Positions 1 through 6,766 of a stretch of DNA of 35,677 bases are shown piece after piece. Location of the stretch: the NCBI RefSeq assembly GCF_001642795.1, contig NZ_LKEH01000047.1:335484-371160 (forward strand), written 5' to 3'. Position 1 is the stretch's first letter; each line of letters begins with the position of its first letter. The translations under genes were made by a program, and so were the position numbers. The notes under the pieces are model-generated. The model did not search any database. It was not told where the DNA came from and worked only from the letters and a program-made list of their open reading frames with translations. The stretch comes from Pseudomonas viridiflava. Its GTDB lineage: Bacteria; Pseudomonadota; Gammaproteobacteria; Pseudomonadales; Pseudomonadaceae.

Positions 1-630
1 CTCGACGCCGATCACCTTGATCTCGGGCCGCAAATACTTCACGTAGGCCGCAATCCCCGCGATCAGTCCGCCGCCGCCCACGGGCACGAAGATCGCGTCC
101 AGTTGGCCCGGCTGCTGACGCAGGATTTCCATGGCCACCGTGCCTTGCCCGGCAATGGTGTCGGGGTCGTCGTACGGGTGGATATAAACAAAACCCTGCT
201 CGTCGACCAGCTTCAGCGAATACGCCAGCGCCTCGGGAAACGAATCGCCATGCAGCACCACGGTCGCCCCGCGTGAGCGCACGCCCTCGACCTTGATTTC
301 AGGCGTGGTGCGCGGCATCACGATCGTCGCCTTGATGCCCAACTCCCGCGCCGCCAGCGCCAGCCCTTGCGCATGGTTGCCCGCCGAAGCCGTGACCACA
401 CCGCGCGCTGCGTCTTCAGCGGTCAGTTGCGCCAGCTTGTTGTAAGCGCCGCGAATCTTGAACGAGAACACCGGCTGCAGGTCTTCGCGCTTGAGCAGCA
501 CCTGGTTGCCGAGCCGCTCGGAGAGCTGGCGCGCGCCGTGCAGCGGCGTCTCGATGGCGACGTCGTAGACGCGGGAAGTGAGGATTTTGCGGGCGTAGTG
601 ATTGAGCAGATCGGGCTGGCCATGACTCAT
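1..630 (-). CDS. ilvA: Threonine ammonia-lyase, biosynthetic (5' part, runs off the left edge)
   Basis: PLP enzyme that deaminates L-threonine to 2-oxobutanoate, the committed step towards isoleucine, in the cytosol. The 210 codons visible read without a stop to the window edge. Near the N-terminus the protein has ETPL, then KREDLQPVFSFKIRGAYNKL, the PLP-lysine motif (SFKIRGA, Lys58), followed by TASAGNHAQG (phosphate contact), HPYDDPDTIAGQGT and VPVGGGGLIAG, all in the order seen in fold-type II threonine dehydratases. The C-terminal regulatory ACT-like domain lies outside the window, so the biosynthetic rather than catabolic class is inferred from N-terminal similarity and from the attenuator upstream. 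The ATG at 628-630 has AAGGA nine bases before it and overlaps the stop of a 36-codon ORF (ATGA). Pseudomonads often carry two ilvA copies; which one this is cannot be decided here. Confidence 0.93.
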   Translation of the reverse strand, partial: MSHGQPDLLNHYARKILTSRVYDVAIETPLHGARQLSERLGNQVLLKREDLQPVFSFKIRGAYNKLAQLTAEDAARGVVTASAGNHAQGLALAARELGIKATIVMPRTTPEIKVEGVRSRGATVVLHGDSFPEALAYSLKLVDEQGFVYIHPYDDPDTIAGQGTVAMEILRQQPGQLDAIFVPVGGGGLIAGIAAYVKYLRPEIKVIGVE

Positions 631-737
631 CGCGTCGTGTCCTTGCAGATCGTTGTTTCGCAGGAGGCGTTGCAGGAAGAGGCAATAATCGAGTGCGCGG
701 CTGCAATGAGGGCGATAGAGCGATGGATAGCGATCAT
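627..737 (-). CDS. Ile-rich 36-codon upstream ORF coupled to ilvA
   Basis: Small ORF between the attenuator terminator and ilvA. Its ATG (735-737) has an AGGAG ribosome site seven bases upstream, better than the site of most genes here. The peptide begins MIAIHRSIALIAAAHSII, contains seven isoleucines and three cysteines, and ends in CKDTTR; its TGA overlaps the ilvA ATG (ATGA). I recognise no family. The quality of the ribosome site and the overlap suggest it is translated and delivers ribosomes to ilvA; the isoleucine content suggests a second, translational sensing element. It could also be a chance ORF in untranslated leader sequence, since the AAGGA of ilvA lies inside it. Confidence 0.5.
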   Translation of the reverse strand: MIAIHRSIALIAAAHSIIASSCNASCETTICKDTTR

Positions 738-775
738 GTCTGACTCCTGTTGAGCATTAGTGGCTCTGGAGGCAG

Positions 776-806
776 AAAAAAACCCGCCTCCAGGGCGGGT
801 TTTTTT
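776..806 (-). terminator. Attenuator terminator upstream of ilvA
   Basis: Perfect six-base-pair GC stem (CCCGCC/GGCGGG, arms 794-799 and 783-788 in minus-strand reading order) with a five-base loop, flanked by seven As and seven Ts, so it could act on both strands. It stands between the leader peptide stop codon and the ilvA reading frames, where an intrinsic terminator would cut the ilvA message short. Its 5' arm (AACCCGCC, 794-801) is exactly complementary to GGCGGGTT at 820-827 in the leader, which gives a mutually exclusive antiterminator of eight base pairs. Confidence 0.85.
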
Positions 807-817
807 GAAAACGTCGG

Positions 818-883
818 CTAACCCGCCATGACTGGAATGACGGTAATAATAATCTGGCCTAGGTTTTGCTGGATGAGGTTCAT
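818..883 (-). CDS. Branched-chain leader peptide for ilvA attenuation (21 aa)
   Basis: ORF of 21 codons plus TAG. Codons 11-16 read ATT ATT ATT ACC GTC ATT (Ile-Ile-Ile-Thr-Val-Ile), with Leu, Ile and Val codons on both sides (MNLI at the start, PVMAG at the end). This composition is what leader peptides of ilv operons show in enterobacteria. The last codons (GCG GGT TAG) lie inside the GGCGGGTT segment that can pair with the 5' arm of the terminator. A ribosome held at the Ile codons leaves that segment free, so the antiterminator forms. A ribosome reaching the stop covers it, so the terminator forms. No Shine-Dalgarno is visible; the putative transcription start falls at or next to the ATG, so the message may be leaderless. 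Confidence 0.8.
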   Translation of the reverse strand: MNLIQQNLGQIIITVIPVMAG

Positions 884-890
884 GTGGCCG

Positions 891-920
891 AGGGTAGGGC
901 GGCCGGGGCAATGAAGTCAA
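891..920 (-). promoter_or_regulatory. Predicted sigma-70 promoter of the ilvA leader
   Basis: Read on the minus strand: TTGACT (-35, 915-920), an 18-base spacer and TACCCT (-10, 891-896). Only seven bases separate the -10 box from the leader-peptide ATG at 881-883. The -35 is near consensus; the -10 is the GC-richer type common in Pseudomonas. The assignment is by eye. Confidence 0.55.
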
Positions 921-991
921 GGCTTGATTGCCAACATCCCGAGGCGTCCGGCTTCTGAAGATCCTGTCAGGCTTTTCGTTTATTGATGGGT

Positions 992-1030
992 ATCAACATT
1001 TTTATTTCACATTGGCACTTTAATGTTGAT
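992..1030. repeat. Inverted repeat, 9-bp arms, upstream of the 28-codon microgene
   Basis: ATCAACATT at 992-1000 and its exact complement AATGTTGAT at 1022-1030, separated by 21 bases. The arm centres are 30 bp apart, three helical turns, which fits a protein-binding site better than an RNA hairpin. It lies in the 198-bp gap between the ilvA promoter and the microgene. Confidence 0.45.
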
Positions 1031-1033
1031 CCA

Positions 1034-1063
1034 ACGGTCAGTTATTCCAGCTTTACTGACCGT
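1034..1063. repeat. Second inverted repeat, 9-bp arms
   Basis: ACGGTCAGT (1034-1042) and ACTGACCGT (1055-1063) are perfect complements with a 12-base loop, immediately after the previous repeat. No T-run follows on either strand, so it is not a typical terminator. It is either an operator or a structured 5' leader of the microgene at 1119. Confidence 0.45.
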
Positions 1064-1118
1064 CGTAACCGACCTTGGTAAAACCACTGCATGACTCAAT
1101 CAGCCGGAGGGCGAAGAA

Positions 1119-1205
1119 ATGGATGAATATCAGGAAGAACTGCTCGAATATCGCGCATCGGAGCTGGACCCGGTAGAACCGGCCGATGACGCTACCGAAC
1201 TGTGA
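1119..1205 (+). CDS. Small acidic protein, 28 aa, unknown function
   Basis: ATG preceded by GGAGG at eight bases, a near-ideal ribosome site. The peptide starts MDEYQEELLEYRASELDP and ends DDATEL. It is strongly acidic, with Glu/Asp in nearly half its positions and an amphipathic heptad-like start (YQEELLEY). Its stop lies seven bases from the 3' end of the convergent AraC gene. I recall similar tiny acidic ORFs annotated in other pseudomonads but cannot name a family. The ribosome site and the clean gap that isolates it argue that it is real. Confidence 0.55.
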   Translation: MDEYQEELLEYRASELDPVEPADDATEL

Positions 1206-1211
1206 AGGGCT

Positions 1212-2252
1212 TCAGGCACTTCGACGCTGGCTGCGGCGGAACTCCCCCGGAGTCTGTCCGTTCCAGCGTTTGAAGGCGCGTTGAAAGGCTTCGGCCGACG
1301 CAAAACCCAGCAGATAGGCAATCTCCCCGAACGCCAGTTCAGTGTCGCGAATATACGTCATCGCCAGATCACGTCGCGTGTCATTCAGGATCGCGCGAAA
1401 ACGGGTCCCTTCTTCGGCCAGCTTGCGGCGCAGTGTCCAGGTCGGCAACTTAAGCCGCGCAGCCACTTCCTCCAGGTCCGGTTCCCTGCCTCCGCTCAAT
1501 AAAGGTCCCAGCAACTGAGTGATGCGTTCACGCAGACTGCGTGTGCGGGTCAATTGATCCAGTTCCTTCTCGCACAACTGCAGCAGATGCCGCCAGGTGC
1601 TCGGGCAATGGTCGGGATTCTTCAGTGCCAGACAGTCCAGATCCAGCCGAAGCTGGTTGGTGGTCGCACCGAACGCAATCGGGTTGTCGCTCAGATGTGC
1701 GTACTGCGCGGCGTATTCTGGTGCGTCGAACTCGATTTCGACCCGTTGAGCGCGCAGTTGGCGACCGGCCAGTGCTGACAGTTGCGCGACCCACCCGCTC
1801 AGGATCGAATCCACGACAAAGCGGTTGTAACTGTTATAGGGGCTGATTGAATAGAAGCGTATCCACGCCCCGCCAGCCTCTTCATGAAAGCTCGACTGGC
1901 CCCGATAGTTTGCGCCGTACAGAGGCTCGAAGCGGATCATGGTGCGGGCTGCCTCGCGTACATTCGGCGCCTGGGCTGCGGTGACACCGGCAAGCCCTGC
2001 CTGACCGAGCCTGCTCAGCGCCCCCATGCGCAACCCCAGGCCCGGTTGGTTGGTAAGCCGGATGGCGGCGTGGCCCAGGCGCATGTAGCGTGGAATCGAC
2101 AGCCGTGCACCGGCTTCGCTCAGGCGGTCTGCATCCAGACCGTATTGTTCGAGCAGCAGGTCGGGGTCGTGCCCGAAACTGCGTACCGCGTCGGTCAGGC
2201 TCTGTACGAAACCCACCGAGAGATCGCCCAGGCGCAGGGTCAGGTTCGGCAT
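1212..2252 (-). CDS. AraC-family transcriptional regulator (arabinose-binding-like N-terminal domain)
   Basis: 346-residue cytosolic regulator. Residues about 20-210 match the Arabinose_bd (PF12625) type of sensor domain found in OruR/ArgR-like AraC proteins (features such as RYMRLGHAAIRLTNQPGLGLRMG and an FEPLYGANYRG segment). The last 100 residues hold the two helix-turn-helix motifs of AraC: LEEVAARLKLPTWTLRRKLAEEG and the signature region FGEIAYLLGFASAEAFQRAFKRWNGQTPGEFR. It begins two bases after the stop of the nitrilase-like gene at 2255-3397, so the two are almost certainly co-transcribed and the regulator may control that operon or a lipid-related pathway nearby (fadH diverges from it). 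Ligand unknown. Order resembles the PA3094-PA3092 region of P. aeruginosa as I remember it. Confidence 0.9.
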   Translation of the reverse strand: MPNLTLRLGDLSVGFVQSLTDAVRSFGHDPDLLLEQYGLDADRLSEAGARLSIPRYMRLGHAAIRLTNQPGLGLRMGALSRLGQAGLAGVTAAQAPNVREAARTMIRFEPLYGANYRGQSSFHEEAGGAWIRFYSISPYNSYNRFVVDSILSGWVAQLSALAGRQLRAQRVEIEFDAPEYAAQYAHLSDNPIAFGATTNQLRLDLDCLALKNPDHCPSTWRHLLQLCEKELDQLTRTRSLRERITQLLGPLLSGGREPDLEEVAARLKLPTWTLRRKLAEEGTRFRAILNDTRRDLAMTYIRDTELAFGEIAYLLGFASAEAFQRAFKRWNGQTPGEFRRSQRRSA

Positions 2253-2254
2253 GT

Positions 2255-3397
2255 TCAGAGCCAGACGTTGATCAGTCGGGCACCGCCGTCAGCAGCATTG
2301 TCCAACGGTTGCTCGGTAATGGTCTGACCGCTGCGGCTGACAAAGCTCTGCCCGGAGGTGCCGTGATTCCAGAATTGCCCGTGCATGAACACGCTGATAC
2401 CGGCCCTGGCGGTGCTCTGTGGTTCGCGTGCGATGAGGGTCAGGCGGTGCCAGGCTTCTTGTTCGCTCAGGCTGCCGGGCTCAAGGTCCAGTCTGGGCGT
2501 GTCGTGCGTGCGGGTGCCATGCCACGCACCCGACCAGCTGTTTTTCCCGTTTACAAAGGCAGGTACAACGATCAACTCGACGTTTTGCTGATTCATCCGT
2601 GCGTAATTATCGGGGTACCAGCTGTCGGTGCCGATGAGGATCCCCAACCGGCCGGCCGGCGTGTCGATCACATTGATCCGGGAGTCGCCTGCCGCTTTGA
2701 CGTAACGCTTATGGTAGCGGCTGGTAAACAGCTGGCGTTGGGGCTGGCCCAGCGGCTTGCCGTCACTGCCGAAGGTCACGCTGCTGTTGTACAAGGCGCC
2801 GCTGCCGATCTGCAACTGCCCGTCTTCCACGCGAGGGTTTGGCAGCACGATGGAGCCTGCCACCAGCGTTACCTCGAATTCCTTGGCCAGCCCGCCGAAA
2901 ACGTTCTGGTAATCGCGCACCATGGAGCGCGCCTTCATCCGCAGACGGGCATCGTCCACACGTTTTTCGCCCTCGGCAGTCATCATCGCCGTGACGAATT
3001 TCAGGGGATTGCTCCAGGCCAGCCAGTCCATGGACTCGTCCACGGTGGCAGCCTGATAGAACTGGTTCTTCTCACCACTGGCATACAACCAGGTGCCGAT
3101 GTGCTCAGGCAGTACGACGATAGTCCGGGCATTGAGCAGTCCCTGGTCGCGCGCTTGCTGCAGGTAGGCTGCCAGTTTGCGATGCAGATGCGACAGGTCC
3201 TGATAATCGGTGGGAAACAGCTCGGGCTCGATGCCCAGCAGGTTTCCCCGCTCGCCGGGCTGCCCTTCATTGATGGCCAGGCGGATGCGCAGATCCGACA
3301 GGTAATGCCCCATCGGACGCTGCTCGGTCCAGAGTGCGTAACTGACAAGGCTGGCCAGGCTCACCAGAATAAGGCACGTGGCAAAGAATTTACGCAT
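2255..3397 (-). CDS. Membrane-anchored carbon-nitrogen hydrolase (nitrilase) fold protein lacking the catalytic Cys
   Basis: 380 residues. Residues 4-22 form an uncleaved-looking signal or membrane anchor (FFATCLILVSLASLVSYAL), so the domain should face the periplasm. The nitrilase-superfamily landmarks are visible: the catalytic Glu in VVLPEHIGTW (Glu98), a candidate catalytic Lys in the SRYHKRY segment (Lys230), and the nucleophile-elbow strand. There, where active members have Cys-Tyr-Asp, this protein reads ILIGTDSWYP, with Gly256 in the cysteine position. If the alignment is right it cannot be a thiol amidase and may be a binding or regulatory derivative. First gene of an operon with the AraC regulator. 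The ATG at 3395-3397 is the only sensible start because it precedes the anchor. Confidence 0.8.
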   Translation of the reverse strand: MRKFFATCLILVSLASLVSYALWTEQRPMGHYLSDLRIRLAINEGQPGERGNLLGIEPELFPTDYQDLSHLHRKLAAYLQQARDQGLLNARTIVVLPEHIGTWLYASGEKNQFYQAATVDESMDWLAWSNPLKFVTAMMTAEGEKRVDDARLRMKARSMVRDYQNVFGGLAKEFEVTLVAGSIVLPNPRVEDGQLQIGSGALYNSSVTFGSDGKPLGQPQRQLFTSRYHKRYVKAAGDSRINVIDTPAGRLGILIGTDSWYPDNYARMNQQNVELIVVPAFVNGKNSWSGAWHGTRTHDTPRLDLEPGSLSEQEAWHRLTLIAREPQSTARAGISVFMHGQFWNHGTSGQSFVSRSGQTITEQPLDNAADGGARLINVWL

Positions 3398-3619
3398 AAG
3401 AGGGGCGCACGGCTGCCTGAGTGAAATAGTCGACTAGGGTAGGACTACACCCGGCGCTTGCCAAGGGGTGCTGCGCGTTTGGATCAATAACTTGTCACTT
3501 TCGGTCATTGAGTGTGATCGGGCGGCTCTTTACTGTTGCGCCATAGAGGGTCTGCAGGATCCTGATGAAGAGGGCACGCAGAGGTCCTCTACCCGTGATT
3601 GAAACGATGGAGCTCCGCC

Positions 3620-5659
3620 ATGACTGCTGCTCATTACCCGCATCTGCTGGCCCCGCTGGATCTGGGCTTCACCACGCTGCGCAACCGCAGCCTGATGGGC
3701 TCGATGCACACCGGCCTTGAAGAGAAACCAGGCGGTTTCGAGCGCATGGCGGCGTACTTTGCCGAGCGTGCACAGGGTGGTGTGGGCCTGATGGTGACGG
3801 GTGGCATCGCGCCGAACGAAGAAGGCGGCGTCTACGAGGGTGCAGCCAAGCTCACGACCCCGGAAGAAGCCTTGCAGCATCGCGTCGTGACCCAGGCGGT
3901 TCACGAGGCAGGCGGCAAGATCTGTCTGCAGATTCTGCATGCCGGGCGTTATGCGTACAGCCGCAAGCAGGTCGCGCCCAGTGCGATTCAGGCACCGATC
4001 AACCCGTTCAAGCCGCGTGAACTGGACGAAGAGGGCATCGAAAAGCAGATCAGCGATTTCGTGACCTGCTCGACCCTCGCTCAGAGCGCAGGCTATGACG
4101 GCGTGGAGATCATGGGGTCGGAAGGTTACTTCATCAATCAGTTCCTGGCCGCGCATACCAACCACCGTACCGACCGCTGGGGCGGCAGTTACGAAAACCG
4201 CATGCGTCTGGCGGTCGAGATCGTGACGCGTGTGCGTCAGGCCGTCGGCCCGAATTTCATCATCATCTTTCGCCTGTCGATGCTGGACTTGGTCGAAGGC
4301 GGCAGCACCTGGCAGGAAATCGTGCAACTGGCCAAGGCCGTCGAACAGGCGGGCGCGACGATTATCAACACCGGTATCGGCTGGCACGAAGCGCGGATTC
4401 CGACCATCGCCACCAAGGTCCCACGCGCCGCGTTCAGCAAGGTCACGGCCAAGCTGCGTGGTTCGGTGAACATTCCGTTGATCACCACCAACCGGATCAA
4501 CACCCCGGAAGTCGCTGAACGGATTCTCAGTGAAGGCGATGCGGACATGGTCTCCATGGCGCGGCCTTTCCTGGCTGATCCGGAATTCGTCAACAAGGCT
4601 GCCGCCGGGCAGGCAGAACTGATCAATACCTGCATCGGCTGCAATCAGGCGTGTCTGGATCATACCTTCGGCGGCAAGCTGACCAGTTGTCTGGTCAACC
4701 CGCGCGCCTGTCACGAAACCGAACTGAATTATCTGCCCACCCGACAGATCAAGAAGATCGCCGTTGTTGGCGCAGGTCCTGCCGGGCTGGCGGCGGCCAC
4801 CGTGGCTGCCGAGCGCGGACATCAGGTGACCCTGTTCGATTCCGCCAGCGAAATCGGTGGTCAGTTCAACATCGCCAAGCGCATTCCGGGCAAGGAGGAG
4901 TTTTCCGAAACCCTGCGCTATTTCACTCACAAGGTGCAGGACACCGATATCGACCTGCGTCTGAATACTCGCGTGACTGCGCAGGACCTGTTGGGCGCGG
5001 GCTTTGACGACGTCATCCTGGCCACCGGCATCGCTCCGCGTACACCGGCCATTCCCGGTATCGACAACCCGAAGGTGCTCAGCTATCTGGACGTGATTCT
5101 GCAGCGCAAGCCGGTAGGGCGCAGCGTGGCGGTGATCGGCGCGGGTGGTATCGGTTTCGACGTGTCGGAGTATCTGGTCCATCAGGGTATCGCCACCAGT
5201 CTGGATCGTGAGGCGTTCTGGAAAGAGTGGGGCATCGACACCACGTTGGAAGCGCGCGGTGGCGTGGCGGGGATCAAGCCGGAAGTTCATGCGCCGGCGC
5301 GTCAGGTTTTCCTGTTGCAGCGCAAGAGCTCCAAGGTCGGCGACGGTCTGGGCAAGACCACCGGCTGGATTCATCGCACGGGCTTGAAGAACAAGCAGGT
5401 GCAGATGCTCAACAGCGTTCAGTACCTGAAAATCGACGATGCCGGTTTGCACATCCGCATCGGCGAAGAGGGTGAGGAAAAGCTGTTGCCGGTGGACAAT
5501 ATCGTGATCTGCGCCGGGCAGGACCCGTTGCGTGAACTGTATGACGATCTGGTCGCGGCGAAGCAGAGCGTGCATCTGATCGGTGGCGCGGACGTCGCAG
5601 CCGAACTGGACGCCAAGCGGGCGATCGATCAGGGCTCGCGGCTGGCCGCCGGGCTGTGA
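3620..5659 (+). CDS. fadH: NADPH-dependent 2,4-dienoyl-CoA reductase
   Basis: 679-residue iron-sulfur flavoenzyme that reduces 2,4-dienoyl-CoA to 3-enoyl-CoA so that polyunsaturated fatty acids can enter beta-oxidation. Domains in order: an old-yellow-enzyme TIM barrel with FMN (about 1-330; segments LQILHAGRYAY, MGSEGYFINQFLAAHTNHRTD, MARPFLADPEF), a 4Fe-4S cluster motif with Cys338, Cys341, Cys345 and Cys357, then a FAD/NADPH half with dinucleotide motifs VVGAGPAGLAAA and VIGAGGIGFDVSEYL. Length fits E. coli FadH (672). The start chosen is the ATG at 3620, with GGAG seven bases upstream; a TTG at 3599 would add seven residues without a ribosome site. It stands alone on the plus strand, diverging from the nitrilase-like/AraC operon. 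Confidence 0.95.
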   Translation: MTAAHYPHLLAPLDLGFTTLRNRSLMGSMHTGLEEKPGGFERMAAYFAERAQGGVGLMVTGGIAPNEEGGVYEGAAKLTTPEEALQHRVVTQAVHEAGGKICLQILHAGRYAYSRKQVAPSAIQAPINPFKPRELDEEGIEKQISDFVTCSTLAQSAGYDGVEIMGSEGYFINQFLAAHTNHRTDRWGGSYENRMRLAVEIVTRVRQAVGPNFIIIFRLSMLDLVEGGSTWQEIVQLAKAVEQAGATIINTGIGWHEARIPTIATKVPRAAFSKVTAKLRGSVNIPLITTNRINTPEVAERILSEGDADMVSMARPFLADPEFVNKAAAGQAELINTCIGCNQACLDHTFGGKLTSCLVNPRACHETELNYLPTRQIKKIAVVGAGPAGLAAATVAAERGHQVTLFDSASEIGGQFNIAKRIPGKEEFSETLRYFTHKVQDTDIDLRLNTRVTAQDLLGAGFDDVILATGIAPRTPAIPGIDNPKVLSYLDVILQRKPVGRSVAVIGAGGIGFDVSEYLVHQGIATSLDREAFWKEWGIDTTLEARGGVAGIKPEVHAPARQVFLLQRKSSKVGDGLGKTTGWIHRTGLKNKQVQMLNSVQYLKIDDAGLHIRIGEEGEEKLLPVDNIVICAGQDPLRELYDDLVAAKQSVHLIGGADVAAELDAKRAIDQGSRLAAGL

Positions 5660-5710
5660 CATCGCTCGCGGGCAGGTAAACTGCGGCTCGTTTCATAACC
5701 GGCCTTCACC

Positions 5711-6646
5711 ATGATCCGCGATGCCCTCGACTGGCAACCCTTTGCAGCGCTTGAACCCCTCGACTTCGACTGGCTGCAACAGGCCGGGGTCGAGGTCAAG
5801 GTTTTGCGTCTGGACCTCATCGACCCGCTGATCAGCGGCAACAAATGGTTCAAGCTGATCGGGCACCTGACTCAGGCTGTCCGCGTCGGGGCAACGGGTG
5901 CGATCAGCCTGGGCGGTGCCCACTCCAACCATCTCCACGCGCTGGCCGCAGCGGGCAAGCGCTTTGGCTTCCCGACCGTCGGCCTGTTGCGCGGTCATCC
6001 GCAGGAAACCCCAACCGTGCTCGACCTGCAAGCCTTCGGCATGCAGTTGCACTGGCTCGGTTACGCCGGTTATCGCGAGCGTCATGCGGCTGATTTCTGG
6101 CTTCCCTGGCAGGCGAGCCATCCGGCGCTCTACCCGATCCCTGAAGGTGGTGGCGGTTTGCCGGGCACCGTGGGCTGCGCCCGGCTGTTGTCGTTGGTTC
6201 GCAGCCAGCTCGGGCAATCGGGGTGGGACGATTATCACGGCTGGTGGCTGGCCGCCGGGACCGGCACGACGATGGCCGGACTGGTCATCGCCGAGCAGGG
6301 TAGCCATCCGGTGTATGGCGCGATGGCGGTGCCGGATGATCATGGCGTCGCGCAGAACGTTGTGACATTGGCCGGTGATGACAAGCCCGGCTGGCAGTTG
6401 CTCGATGCCAGCCGAGGCGCGTTCGCCAGAACCGACCCCCTGTTGCTGGAATTCATGACCCAATGTGAAACGCAAAGTGGCGTGCCGCTTGAGCCGATCT
6501 ATACGGGTAAAGCCTTGCTGGCACTGCATGACGAAGTGCTGGCTGGCCGCTTCAAGCCCGGCACCCGTCTGGTTTTTGTCCATACCGGTGGGTTGCAGGG
6601 CAGACGTGCGATGGGGCTAAAGCCCGCGCCAGAGCCTTTGGCATGA
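5711..6646 (+). CDS. PLP-dependent D-cysteine desulfhydrase / ACC deaminase family enzyme
   Basis: 311 residues, fold-type II PLP enzyme. The lysine motif is LISGNKWFKL (Lys45), followed by SLGGAHSNHLHALAAAGKRFG, the phosphate and substrate loop of the ACC deaminase/D-cysteine desulfhydrase family. A later LAAGTGTTMAGL supplies the PLP-phosphate glycine loop, and VFVHTGGLQG closes the domain. D-cysteine desulfhydrase (pyruvate, H2S and ammonia from D-cysteine) is more likely than ACC deaminase: the sequence lacks ACC-deaminase features I would expect, but the distinction cannot be proved by eye. It is 51 bases after fadH on the same strand and may share its transcript. The sulfur link with the Ile/Thr enzymes at the left edge is not evidence of a pathway. 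Confidence 0.82.
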   Translation: MIRDALDWQPFAALEPLDFDWLQQAGVEVKVLRLDLIDPLISGNKWFKLIGHLTQAVRVGATGAISLGGAHSNHLHALAAAGKRFGFPTVGLLRGHPQETPTVLDLQAFGMQLHWLGYAGYRERHAADFWLPWQASHPALYPIPEGGGGLPGTVGCARLLSLVRSQLGQSGWDDYHGWWLAAGTGTTMAGLVIAEQGSHPVYGAMAVPDDHGVAQNVVTLAGDDKPGWQLLDASRGAFARTDPLLLEFMTQCETQSGVPLEPIYTGKALLALHDEVLAGRFKPGTRLVFVHTGGLQGRRAMGLKPAPEPLA

Positions 6647-6766
6647 AACCTGTACCGAATGCGTCGAGGCGTCGGCTCTGACTATGCGGATGACTGTTCT
6701 GGACTGAGGTGTCCGGGTCGCTGTCTCGATAATCGATCCATTCCAGATCAATACGCCGAGGTCAGC

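Noticed and set aside
3530..5662. 710-codon open frame on the minus strand opposite fadH
   Set aside because: It mirrors fadH exactly in a GC-rich codon-biased region, resembles no family, and has no ribosome site; fadH has complete domain motifs.
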